64,000 nt of DNA from Meloidogyne chitwoodi. Lineage: Eukaryota; Nematoda; Chromadorea; Rhabditida; Meloidogynidae. A program made the position numbers and the translations under genes. Under the pieces are notes generated by a model. It had not been told where the DNA came from, searched no databases, and was given only the letters and a program-made list of their open reading frames with translations. The stretch lies in assembly GCA_015183035.1 (NCBI GenBank), contig JACZZP010000003.1, forward strand, positions 2,542,001 to 2,606,000, written 5' to 3'. Shown here piece after piece: positions 30,174 through 40,940 of the stretch. Numbering within the stretch: position 1 is the stretch's first letter; every line of letters starts with the position of its first letter.

Positions 30174-32274
30174 TTAGAGTCTGACCTGTCGTTTGAGACT
30201 ATTTGAGTCTTTAATAGTATTTAAATTATTACCTCCCCGCAGCATCATTTTTAGCACAACAAGTTGCCGAATTTGCTCTAAAGTCCTTTCACGTTTAGCA
30301 CGTTCAATTAAATTGTGTTCTACATCGGTCGCTTCCCTGGCAGTTTGTCTCACTCTTGGAAGGCAAAGAAGAGTATAAAGTGTTGCGCAAGTGTACTGTA
30401 ATGCCTTAAATTTAAATATTAAAATTTAAATATGTATTTAAAAAAATCAACCTGAGCACCCATAGCAGATCCAATCAAAATACTCAAAGTATCCAAAAGC
30501 TTATTTCTATGTCTAATAGCCATTGATTGCGAAAGTGGATTTACTACAAGATTGTGTAACAAAGCTATCCCAAATTCTAGTCCAGCTTGTCCAAATTTCT
30601 TTTGTGATAATTGAGAACATAACCATTCAAATATTCCATTTATTAACAATTCTCTTTGTGCAGCAGGTCTAATACTAAGCTTTTGTAAAGCTGCAAGTAA
30701 TTGTTCGGAAGCGTTTTGGCTTAAAAGTGGTCGACGGATTCCCTTAAATTTTTTATAAAATTTATTTTAATGTATTTTTGACAACTTTTAATATTTGACT
30801 ACATTCATAGATAAGTTGTTGACGCCCTTGGCCATAATTAGCATTTGTATTTGAATTTATATTTATTGTAGAACAGAGTAAATAATCTCTCCCTCTCCTA
30901 AAGGAAGCAAAAACATTTAAAAGCCTTGCCATTTGTTCTCTAACATAATCCGATATTAAAGTAGAATCATCACGAAAAATGGCAGAAGCTATTGACTTAA
31001 TATTTAAATAAAACTTGAAATTTTTTAAATTATATACTTGTTTTCGAGAACGCAACTGAAGCAAATCTTTGGTTATAAATATAGATATATTTGCATCACC
31101 GTCGATTAATGAAGTTTTAGTTAACATCTGAAGTTAATAAAAACATCAAACTTGGAGACAAACATTAAATAAAAAAATAAACTTGGAAACAAACATCAAA
31201 TAAAAAATAAACTTGGAAATAAACATCAAATAAAAAAAATTGGAAACAAACATCAAATAAAACAAAAAATATATTTACAAAAACATCTAACAAAACTTTA
31301 AGACAACAAACAAAAAAAATAGAACAGACTTGTCTTAGTGCTTGTAGTAAAAGAGCACTTCCTCTCCCTCCAGAAACATTTTGTTTCAACAATGTTTGAC
31401 TTACAAGAGAAAAATCTAAATTAGCACAAAGCCAACGGTCTCTATCTTCAATTAAAATGTCTTGAGTAGTTGATGTTTGCTACAAGTTTATTTTATTTAA
31501 AAAAACAATTAAACATTGTTACATCTGAAGATTGTATTGGATCAGGGGGAGGAGCTTGTTGTTGTTGAGATGCTTCATTTGTTGTAGCTATATTTGAAGA
31601 AATACTTCCAACAGAATCAGATTTTCTTAAAGCATTTTTAACTTTTCCGGATTGCTTTTGTTCCAATTTTGTTGGGGAAACATTTTTTTCTTCATTCTGA
31701 CGAGAATTTGATCTTTTTTGTTGTTTATTGTTATAAGTGGAAGGAGTTTGATTAGTTTGCTTCTTTAGAATTTTTTCAGTTTTATTTTCTAAATTTTGTG
31801 ATTCTCCTTTTTTTAATGTTGTTGATATTGTTTTAGCTGGTTTACGTAAGTGAGAAGAAGGTGGAGATTTTGAAGAGGAATTTGTCATTTCGATGGGAGA
31901 AGTTGCCGTTATTTTATTCTAATTTTTATTAAAAAAATAATTTTATTAAAACACGTGATTTTAAAAAACCCACCATAGCACCACTATCACTTAACCATTC
32001 AGCCAAACATGCATCGCCATCAAAGGAGGGTATTGCTGTTGTATGCCTACGGAGGCGTCCGCTACGCGTGCCAGTTGAATGCTGCCTATTCCACCTGCCA
32101 CCAAGCAACTTTTCACATTCTTTTTGTAAAGCAGCAGCTGTCACAGGCAAATCGTTTTGAATAAGAAACTGTTTAATTTTAATTTTTATTAAATAAAAAC
32201 TGTTAGTTGACAACCTGATTAACCAGTTGAACTAATTCAACTTTGCTAGGCCCATTATTGGATTCAGATGTCAT
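30174..32274 (-). CDS. ARMC9: ARMC9-like LisH / armadillo-repeat protein
   Basis: Eight exons read downward: 32274-32215, 32168-31974, 31918-31523, 31479-31330, 31127-31038, 30995-30786, 30742-30452, 30404-30174; 540 aa; all exons begin and end in phase 0. Residues about 12-40 form a LisH motif (VELVQLVNQFLIQNDLPVTA then ALQKEC). A Ser/Lys/Gln-rich linker follows, then armadillo-type helices (YVREQMARLLNVFASFRRGR; FGQAGLEFGIALLHNLVVNP). The end, ALQYTCATLYTLLCLPRVRQ, resembles the ARMC9 C-terminal helix set (TLYSLLSIPxIREEAR). ARMC9 is a ciliary/centrosomal protein (Joubert syndrome); nematodes have cilia only in sensory neurons. The family call rests on LisH plus the C-terminal pattern, so another LisH-ARM protein is possible. 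Confidence 0.65.
31150..31275. repeat. short tandem repeat in ARMC9-like intron
   Basis: About four copies of AAACTTGGAAACAAACATCA followed by AATAAAAAA, with small length changes, in the intron between exons 4 and 5. Confidence 0.75.
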
Positions 32275-32394
32275 TGCATTTTGAGAGAAGAAAAAAATTT
32301 TTTAGGCAAAATAATTTTAATAAATGATATTAAAATAGTAAATATGCAAAAAAATGAGAATAATTAATTAAGCCATCGGATTAAGATTAATAAT

Positions 32395-33032
32395 TAAGGG
32401 GCGGATTTTTAGTCAAAATAAAATTGCAAAATAGTCGCCTAAAATAGTCACTAAAAATCCAAAATAGTCACCAAAATAGTCACAAAAAAGTCACAAAAAA
32501 TCAAGTTTAAAATACAAAAATGTGTATAAAAAATTTTTTTAATCTAAATAAGGTCAAAACAAAAAATACTAGTCATTTTTTTGTCATTTTTTAAATTATA
32601 AACGCAGATTAAATATTTCTCAAAATTGGCTTAGTAAAGCATTCGTTTCTTATGAAAAAATGTCAGTAAGCGACAAAGTGACAAAATGTCACAAAGAAAA
32701 AATTGACAAAATGCCAGATAAATTTTTTTTTATTTTTAAGAAAAGTTGAAAGAAAAATTGAAAAATTGTTTAAACTTAAGAAGTTTTCCAACTTTTTATA
32801 AATTTTTCTGATTTTTAGGCATAAATATCTTGAAAAAGCACAAAAAAGTCAAAAATAATACCAAAAAGTCTAAAATAGTCAAAAAGTTATAAAAAGTCTA
32901 AAATAGTCCAAAATAGTCAAATAAAAGTCGTTCAATACTCTTCCAACCGAGCTAAAAACACGTTTTTTGAACGTTTTACGTTATGCCAATGTCGCAAAAA
33001 AAAAAGTCATTTGACTAAAAATCCGCCCCTTA
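32395..33032. mobile_element. non-autonomous DNA transposon (hAT-like MITE)
   Basis: The ends are perfect inverted repeats of 23 bp, beginning TAAGGGGCGGATTTTTAGTC and ending with its reverse complement. They are bounded by identical 8-bp direct repeats TTAATAAT at 32387-32394 and 33033-33040. An 8-bp target duplication with short terminal repeats is the hallmark of hAT-superfamily elements. The 638-bp interior is AT-rich with many AAAAGTCA/AAATAGTC motifs and no coding capacity, so it must be mobilised in trans. It lies between two divergent-from-nothing minus genes (ARMC9-like and GT31) in non-coding DNA. The intact ends and duplications imply recent insertion. Confidence 0.88.
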
Positions 33033-33551
33033 TTAATAATACAAATATAGAAAGAAAAAAAGAATGTTCCAAAAATAGACAGTTAAAAATTATATTATTT
33101 TAGAATAAAATGTTTTTTTATTTTTTTAAATAAATATTAAACAATTTATTATATAAAAAATAAAGCATGGCCAGTGCCAGTCCTACCCTCTAGCTCTATA
33201 AAAATCGTCATTGTTCTTGGCCTTTTTGTTGCAAAGACCTTGTCCAACGCCCCAATTTAACAATTCTCCTCATTTTAAGAGCAACACAGGCTTTTTCCTC
33301 CGTTTCTAAGGCGACGGAGGGAACAGAAAATGAAGTTTTCAGTTATTAAGTTCTTTTAATGTGTTTTATGATTATTAACAATTAAGTTTTTACAAATAAG
33401 TTTTTACTGTAAAAACAGTTCTTAAAAAAAATAAACTTGTTTTTACTGTAAAAACATTCTTTTAAAAAAATAAACTTTTTTTAATTTAAAAACATGTTTT
33501 TTAGAAAATAAGCTTGTTTTTAACGTACAAAAACAAATAAGTATATTATAT

Positions 33552-35034
33552 TTAAAGTTGACATTTATCTATTTGCTTAGGTTTTCTACTTAACATTTTC
33601 TTCCATTCAAACAAACGTCTTGAATATGGAAAATGTTCAGCTGGTCTAATTTTAATATTTTTATATATTTATTAATTATTACCTGAAATGTGCAAATATA
33701 GGAGTATAGTAAACATTTAATGCCTGGCTAATATTATTTTTTGTATTAAATTTTATTTCTTCATCCACACTTGAAACTTGAGGTTCAATATCAACAAATG
33801 TAGCATTAGTATTGAATAATAATGCATGTGTTAAATACCAATCATCCATCTAATTTAATTAAAGAATTAATGTTGGCACTGAAACAGCCATTTTTTTTTA
33901 ATTTAAATATACCCAGAGGAATTGCACACGTCTTATGTTATTCAAAGCTGGGAGAAGTAGATCACCACTAAGCAAAATTGCCATACCCTAAAAAAGTCAA
34001 AAACTTATTTGTTTTTATTTTACCTGACAGTAAAGTCCAAGCCCTCTAGGCTTATTTCTTTTATATTCTGAACTAGAAAGATACCATTTAGAGGCTGGAT
34101 TTCGGGAAATCTGCCCATTGGGGATTGCGCGACAAAAGAGCAGTCTTTTAGGCGATAAACCTGCGCGTTGTGAAAGACGTGCTAAAGCGTCCCAGTTTAC
34201 CTAAAATATTAAAATTTCAAAGTATCGAATTTTTAAAATATTCTTTACCATCACATCATCGTCTATTTTTAGTAGAAAACGAGGTGGGCCACAATTTTGA
34301 TAAAATTTCTTCACCAACCATTGCAACCAGGCACGAGTTTTATAAGTTAAAAGCCGATAATTCTCTTCTAAATTATCCAAAACCAATAAATCCTTTTCTT
34401 TACTTGCTTCAGAATTAACATTTGCTAAATTTTGTGTGCTAGCATTCGCAGCAGCGAGAACAAAAATGACAGAAGATATTCCTTGGAGAAAAAAAAATTT
34501 TAAGAAATGTCAAAATGTCGAATTTCTAAAAAACTTTTCAAAAATCATTTAAATTAAAAATAAACCTTGCTCTGTAAATTCTTTTCTTAAAAAACTACGC
34601 TGCTCAAAATGCTCAAGTTTTGAGATTACAACAATAAATAAACTTGAAAAGTAGTTGTAATTGTTTTTATTTGCTTCACAATAAAGTTTAGAATTTAATA
34701 AAGGCTCAAATACAAATTTAAGATTTATCCAATTTAAAGGAGTAGAGTCAGGCTGAGAATATCCTTCTAATGAATATAACTTTAAAAATTTTTTTTAAAT
34801 AAAATAAAATTGATAAACCTTGTAAAAATAATTTAAAGAATGTTTTTCACATAAAGGAAGAAGAGATTCTTCTTCTTGTTGAAAATGAGTCAAAAAATTT
34901 ATTAAAAATAAAATTAATAAAAATGTAGAAAAAAGTCTTAATTTGAAGCAATAAAAATAAAATTTTAAAAAATAAAAAAATTGAATGAATTTACGTAAAA
35001 AACGGGTTAAATAGGAAAGTAATGGGAATGACAT
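33552..35034 (-). CDS. GT31-family beta-1,3-glycosyltransferase, type II Golgi membrane protein
   Basis: Seven exons read downward: 35034-34819, 34779-34566, 34481-34249, 34200-34024, 33987-33913, 33849-33683, 33645-33552; 391 aa, phases close. A short basic cytosolic tail is followed by a signal anchor (about residues 15-50, FFYFLKFYFYCF...FSTFLLILFLINFL). The lumenal domain has FIVVISKLEHFEQRSFLRKE (equivalent to the family IxSxxxxxxxRxxIRxTW), KTRAWLQWLVKKFYQNC, the metal/UDP-binding DDD in FLLKIDDDVM (about residues 210-220) and a late acidic-aromatic motif MDDWYLTHAL in place of the usual ED(V)YxG. The family adds Gal, GlcNAc or GalNAc in beta-1,3 linkage. Acceptor not predictable. Confidence 0.82.
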
Positions 35035-35389
35035 TTTTATTAAAATAGGTAAAATAAGAGAATTTATAAGAGAAAATGAAAAATCGCGCTGTTGTGCCCT
35101 TATTTAAATTAATTAGCTAATAAAAGGATTTGATGGAGTCGAAAGCTACTTAATTTATTAAAAAAAAGTGTGAATTCAATAATTAATAAATAAATTGTTA
35201 TTTTGTTAAAAAACAGCTTTTTAAAATTATTTTAAAATTTATTGTATTCAATAACCATTTTTAGTGTAGGCACTCAAATGGCTGCACTCAACAGTCCGAA
35301 TTCGTTCTTTATGAAATATAATTAAAAATTGCTTACATTTTTAATTAATTATTTTTATTTAACCAATTTTTTAGCAAAAATAAATAAAA

Positions 35390-36044
35390 ATGAGTAAAAA
35401 TCCTACACGTCCAGGCCCTTGGGCAACTGCTTGGAAATTACTTTGGGAATCTCACAAACTTCCAAAACAATATATTGGAGAGGATCAATATGGAAATAAA
35501 TATTATGAATTGCCAAAGCCGAGAAGTACAGGAAATGTTTCAAGGTTTATTTTTTAAAGAATTTTTCTGAAGCAAAAAGGGACAGAAAATTGACACTTTT
35601 TATCTAAAAATTTGAATAATTTACGAATTATTATTTTTAAATTATTTTAGAGGTTATGATCCAGCTCCAGGTGCTCCAGATCCCCCAGTTGAATGGCTTT
35701 CTTGGACTAAGATGACACGACGATTTCCACCTTCAGAAGAGGAAATAAGGCTTAACAGGGCGAGGCAACAGGTTTTTTAATTTTTTGGATTTTTTGAGAG
35801 AAAATTTATTTTTTTGATTAGAAAGAATGTTTTATTTTTTTAGCAACAATTAGCTTCTGATGAAGAAACTGAAAAAAGAGCGCCTCAGGTGGCTTCTTCT
35901 GGCGGAGAAACTGCTCGGAAAGATAAAGAAAAATTTCCCGAATATAAAGAAGATTTTGAGAATATTCCCGGTTCCAAAAAGAATGAAAAACTTAGAGATA
36001 AAGAAAAAGTATCTTCAACACACGGTGCTCCATATCCTGATTAA
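35390..36044 (+). CDS. NDUFAF2: NDUFAF2 (mimitin), complex I assembly factor
   Basis: Three exons: 35390-35544, 35651-35771, 35844-36044; 158 aa, the usual size. It assists late assembly of mitochondrial NADH dehydrogenase and is a paralogue of the B17.2/NDUFA12 subunit. Seen: YIGEDQYGNKYYELPKPRST (the B17.2 'G-D-xGNxYYE' block), then PPVEWLSWTKMTRRFPPSEE (matching the W-L-...-R-x-PP-EE block), then a polar C terminus. A TTTTTTAG acceptor lies 16 bp before the ATG. It is followed after 540 bp by the carbonic anhydrase gene on the same strand. Confidence 0.88.
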
Positions 36045-36089
36045 TTAAATAAATTTTTGTTATTGGCTAAGTCGATTAATTTTTTGTTT

Positions 36090-36129
36090 TGTTCAGGTTA
36101 GGCCGCGGGTTCGAACCCGCTCGTTGGAA
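36090..36129 (+). repeat. tRNA-like 3' fragment downstream of NDUFAF2
   Basis: GCGGGTTCGAACCCGC is a perfect T-arm with B-box, followed by TCGTTGGAAA. No D- or anticodon arm upstream. Remnant of a tRNA-derived repeat. Confidence 0.5.
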
Positions 36130-36581
36130 AATAATTTTAATAAATTTATAAAAGCTTTTTTATTCATTTTTATTAATGATAAATATTTTGTAATTTATAT
36201 TTATTTTTGGTATTTTAATTTTTTTAGATGGATTATTCTTACAGGTGTGGTTGACCATCTTTTAAATTTTATATCTTTTGACAAAGTTAAGACATAAATT
36301 TAATATTTATGTTAAAAAATAGAGCAGACTTTCCTCTACAAAATTGCCAAAAATTAAATTTTTAGTTTAATTTCTAAAAAAGTTGTTAATTTTTAAAGAC
36401 GTTTAGTCAGTTATTTTGCCTTTCCTCATGGCAAGTTGTCCATTTAATTTATTTATCGATTGACGATGAGACCATTTATGTTTTTGATAAAATAGTGCAT
36501 TTATTGAAACAAAGTGGAGAGACATAAATTTTCCATTTAATTTGTTCCAATTTTAATTTTTCAATTTTTTAGTGTATTTTA

Positions 36582-37675
36582 ATGCACGAAAGTATTAAAC
36601 GCATTTTTGACGGGATTCTTCTCTTTCGGAAATTTAAGCGTCCAGCAATGGTTAAAGAATTTGAAAGGGTTCGTGACCATCCAGACCCAAGAGCTGTTTT
36701 ATTTACATGCATGGATTCAAGGTAAAAATCTTTGTTTTTAATTTCAAAATGGTAAAGTTTTCAAAATGGTAAATTTTAAAAATGTCACAACACAATTTTT
36801 CTTAAAGATTGCAGCCATCAGAATTTATGCAGGCTCGAATTGGTGATCTTTTTGTTGTTCGTAATTCAGCAAATATGGTGCCACTAGCGCGTAATTTTGG
36901 TAAATATTTTTAAAAATAACATTTAAATCTTCCAATTAAAATTATTAAAAGGAGGAACTGCATCAGAGGTCTCAGTAACGACCGAACCAGCTGCCCTTGA
37001 ATTGGCAATAAAGTTAGGTTTTTTATAAAAAAAATAAAAATTTTCAAAATGTAAAATTTTCAAAATGTCAATTTTCCCATTTAGGCGTGGAAATGTCTGC
37101 CAAGTCCTTGTCTGTGGCCATTCCGATTGTAAAGCAATAAATACATTATATCAACTTTATAATGGCAGGACATTCGATCCCGAATCACCAATGGACCACT
37201 GGTTAAGGCATAATGGTCATTTGAGTATGCAAAAACTTGAAAAACTTGTAAAAAATGAAAAATGCTTTGAAAAATTGGAATTTGCCTCAGAAAATGGATT
37301 AATGAGGTTTTTAAATTTTAACAAATTTTAAATATTTAAAAAACAGATTTAACGCCCAAATTGATCCAGAAAATAACTATGGAGTTGAGGACAAATTATC
37401 ACAAATTAACACATTACAACAATTAACAAATATTGCTTCACACGAATTTCTGCGCGAGCATATTGAGAAAAGGCTTATAGGATTGCAGGCATTTTGGTTG
37501 GACATATTCACTGGAGAACTGTAAATTCTTTTTAAATTTAATAATATTTTTATAAAAATTATTTTTAATTTATTTTAGCTTCTTTTTCTCACGACATCAA
37601 GAACGTTTTGTACCGATTAATGAATTAAACGCTGCTTCACTGCTTAAAGAAGCATTATGTTCTGTTGATGACTAA
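36582..37675 (+). CDS. beta-class carbonic anhydrase
   Basis: Six exons: 36582-36721, 36808-36899, 36952-37012, 37085-37306, 37347-37520, 37579-37675; 261 aa. It catalyses CO2 hydration with a zinc ion. The zinc ligands are visible: Cys in FTCMDSR (about residue 43, with the Asp-Arg dyad) and His/Cys in VLVCGHSDCKA (about residues 104-108). Other family blocks: GDLFVVRNSANMVP, EVSVTTEPAALELAI, QAFWLDIFTGEL. Animal beta-CAs occur in nematodes, insects and other invertebrates but not in vertebrates. The upstream 540 bp contain a splice-like ATG exon at 36228 that cannot be joined in frame, so I start at 36582. No leader peptide is evident, so cytosolic or mitochondrial location is open. Confidence 0.92.
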
Positions 37676-39151
37676 AAAATATAAAACATTAATTATAAAA
37701 TAATTTTTTTAGAATTTTGATATTTTTAGAATTATTTATATTTTTATTTTTCCCAATAATTTTATTCATTTATTATTTTTTCACTTAATTAACTAAAATT
37801 TAACATTAAAAGATATTCCAATAAATTGAATTAATTTTTATTTTGGATATTTTTCACAAAATTTCCCCTAATTAATATTTTCCATCCACTTTGTAATTTC
37901 CTAGTCTCAAATTTGGCTAAAAATAAATAAATTGAACAAGAGCGGAAACGATGGATTAATGCCCCCCTCTTTAAAGGAATTAGAAACAGACTGGTTGAGG
38001 ATAAAAAAGAAGAAAGAACCCGAATTATTGGCCGAGACCGGCAGGCGGATTATTCATTTTTCTTCATTATATTGCACGCGACTCAATTTTTTAATGTAAA
38101 GGCCTTTTTTTATTTCATTTTTCTAATACATAGTTTTTGAATAAATTAAAATCAAATGTTGTAAAAATAGATATCAAGTTTTATTAATATTTAAATAATT
38201 TATTTAGTATGTATTGTACAAAAATCATAAAATAATTTGGTATTGCGAAAACTAACATTTTTAATATTTTTTTAAGTTTTACAATTTGTAATTTACAAGT
38301 TTATTTTATTCAACTTTGTATTTTTATAAGCTATTTTTTCTTTTGTATTTTTCCAAGTTTATTTTTATAAAATAAAATATAATTCTTATTTTTAAAGTTT
38401 AAGTTTGTGTTTTAATTTTTACACTTGTCAGTCATTCTTCAGGTCATTCTCCAACTATATTTATTTTTAGCCTAAGTAGCCAGAAAAATCACCTGGTAAA
38501 TGAGCTTGTGGCTTTAACAACTGACTCGTCACTAAATACTAAAAATAACTCTAGAAGTTGTATAAACGTTTTGTGAACACAAAATAAATATCTGATTAAT
38601 TAATATTTTAAACTAAATTTAATTGGGTTTTTAACTAAATTTAAAATATTAATATTTTTTAAAGAATTAAAATTGTTCTGATCTATTATCTTATTTTTTT
38701 ATTGTTGCTTATCATCACAACAAAAATAGCTATAAAATAATAAAACATGTCGCGACTAAAAAGATAATAAAAATGGTAATAAATTTAGATAAAAAAGTAA
38801 AATTGAAGGCCAAAGCAAATATCAGAACAAATAAAAAATGAGCCAAAACCATATTTAGAATTTTTATTTATTTTTTTAACCCTAACTATAAATGGGGTTT
38901 TTTACTTACAATTAGATTTATTTTCTTTCATTTGTAATTTATTTATTATTAAATATTTTTACAATTGCTCATTTACAAATTGTATTTTTAAAGTTTGTAC
39001 GTTTATTTTTACAAATTGTAATTTTTAAGTTTATTAATATTTCAAGTTTATTTTTACAAATTGTAATTTTTGTTTATTTTTCTTATTTTTAAGTTTGTAT
39101 TTTTAGTAACAACAATCATTTTTACATATGTTAGACAAAAACTTAAGCTCA

Positions 39152-39425
39152 TTAACTCAACAGATGTTCGCACAGTTTCTTCACATTAAAAAACCCAAAC
39201 ATATTAATGATGTTATTCTTTCTTTTATGCAAAAGATGGCACGGAAGGGATCGCATACATATCTTTCCTTTTAAAAAATAAACGTCTGGCGGATGAACTG
39301 GCTTTTTTCTCTGAGTATTATTTTTTATTGGATCATCAAAAATTGTTTTCAAAAATTTATTTTGGTCAACAGACGCTTTTTTTATTTTTAAGGATGTAAT
39401 GTCCAGCTGCTTTTGATTATCTTGC
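39152..39425 (-). CDS. possible exon of an orphan gene
   Basis: Open for about 90 codons below an acceptor-like TTTATAAAG at 39426, ending in a stop. It includes FLKTIFDDPIKNNTQRKKPV and CMRSLPCHLLHKRKNNIINM. No upstream ATG exon could be joined: the nearest ATG is separated by an in-frame stop. Codon usage is more protein-like than the surrounding DNA, but with no family match it may be chance or a decayed gene. Confidence 0.25.
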
Positions 39426-40115
39426 CTTTATAAACTAAATAATTTTTTATTTTTCTTCATTATATATTTTTTAAATTAAAAAAGAAAATATTTCTAGAAA
39501 AAATTTAACTATAAGTCCAACAAATCCTTCCCTAACCGACTTTCGATAAACATAAAAAAATGTAGAGGAACATATCATTTATCAAAAAATGTTTAATTGT
39601 TTCTCCTATCCAAAAAATAAAAACTGCTAAATTTATTTATTTATTTATTCCTTTTTTCATACTCATTTGCCCTCTATATTTTGTTTCTTAGCTCACTTAC
39701 ATTAGTTCTTTGTTGCAATAAAAAATCTGAGAAGAACATAGATTTGTGTGCAGAGTTGTGTTAGTGTGAAGGGTATAGAGGGATGCCAATGGCCAATGGC
39801 TATTTGTCCATTAGCGGCGCTTTTCTAGTATTTTTGGCACCAAACAACTATTCCATAGGGTATTGAGATTGTAAAAATAAAATCTATCTGCCATTCAAGA
39901 CTAGTATAAAAATGAGCGAAACTCAAAATTTATTTCAAGTTTATTTTAAAATTGTAATTCTCAAGTTTATTTTTATAAATTGTAATCTTCAAGTTATCTA
40001 ACTTGTAATTTTAATTTATTTTATTGTAATTTCAAAGTTTATTTTTCAAGTTGTACTTTATCCAAAGTTAAATTATCTGACCATTATTTTATTTGCCCAG
40101 GACCTCTAGTGTAAG

Positions 40116-40140
40116 TGGCCGCCAGATGCTGCTGCGGCCA
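40116..40140. repeat. GC-rich perfect hairpin in AT-rich spacer
   Basis: TGGCCGC and GCGGCCA arms enclose an 11-nt loop. Its GC content is strikingly higher than that of the surrounding kilobases. It could be a structured RNA or a protein-binding site; nothing else identifies it. Confidence 0.4.
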
Positions 40141-40940
40141 TAGAATTTTTCCGTGTTTTGTTCAATTTCCCCTCAACTTGCAATTGATTCTTCTTTACTT
40201 CGTTACTTAGTGACCCACTGTTCAGCAATATATTTATATGTATATCTTTTTTTACTTTTGGATTTTCCCAATATATTTATATTTTTAATATATTATTTAT
40301 TTAAAAAATTGTAAAAATTAAAAATTTTTTTAATTTTGTAGGAAAAATTGCAAGGTCATTTAAAGCGCATAGTAACAATAAATATTAATTTTCTTTGATT
40401 TTAATTTTACTTTTTCCTTAAATAAAAAAGAAAAATAAAATTTAATTATTTTATTCTTAATTTTAAGGAAGGGAACACTTTATTTTACTTAATTTCTGTT
40501 TATAAAAATTCAAAAAAATAAAAACGGCATTCTTATCAGTTAATATTAACCCAATTATTTATTTAATATTTTATCATTAAACTTTTTGCCAAAATTTTTT
40601 TTAAAAACAACTGTTGATTATTGTTTTTAATTTAAAAATAAAATTAAAAAAAAAGAAGCCGGAGAATGATAATAATTAATTTAATTAAGTGAATATAATA
40701 ATTATTTTTTTGATAAGAAAATGGAAAATAAAATAAATTAGAAAAAGATTAGACAATTTTAATAATTTTTAAATTAAATCATTTTAATTTTCAAGTTTAT
40801 TTTTATAAATTGTAATTTTAAACTTTATTTTTATAAATTGTAATTTTCAAGTTTATTTTTGTCATTAAATTTTTTATTTTTCCATAATTTAAGGAGTAGG
40901 TCCCATAATGTAATGAGAGCCATCTATTACAGAACCCCGA

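Larger units (their letters stand above)
37676..40940. other. large intergenic region
   Basis: About 3.3 kb of AT-rich DNA between the carbonic anhydrase and ADAM genes. It holds many copies of AAGTTTATTTTTATAAATTGTAATTTT-like words (38.2-38.4, 38.9-39.1, 39.9-40.1 and 40.8 kb), one weak minus-strand ORF (39152-39425) and a GC-rich hairpin at 40116-40140. Confidence 0.5.

Noticed and set aside
36228..36242. Possible upstream first exon (MDYSYR) of the carbonic anhydrase gene
   Set aside because: It follows an acceptor and has a donor, but joining it to the next acceptor gives an immediate stop; no in-phase link found.
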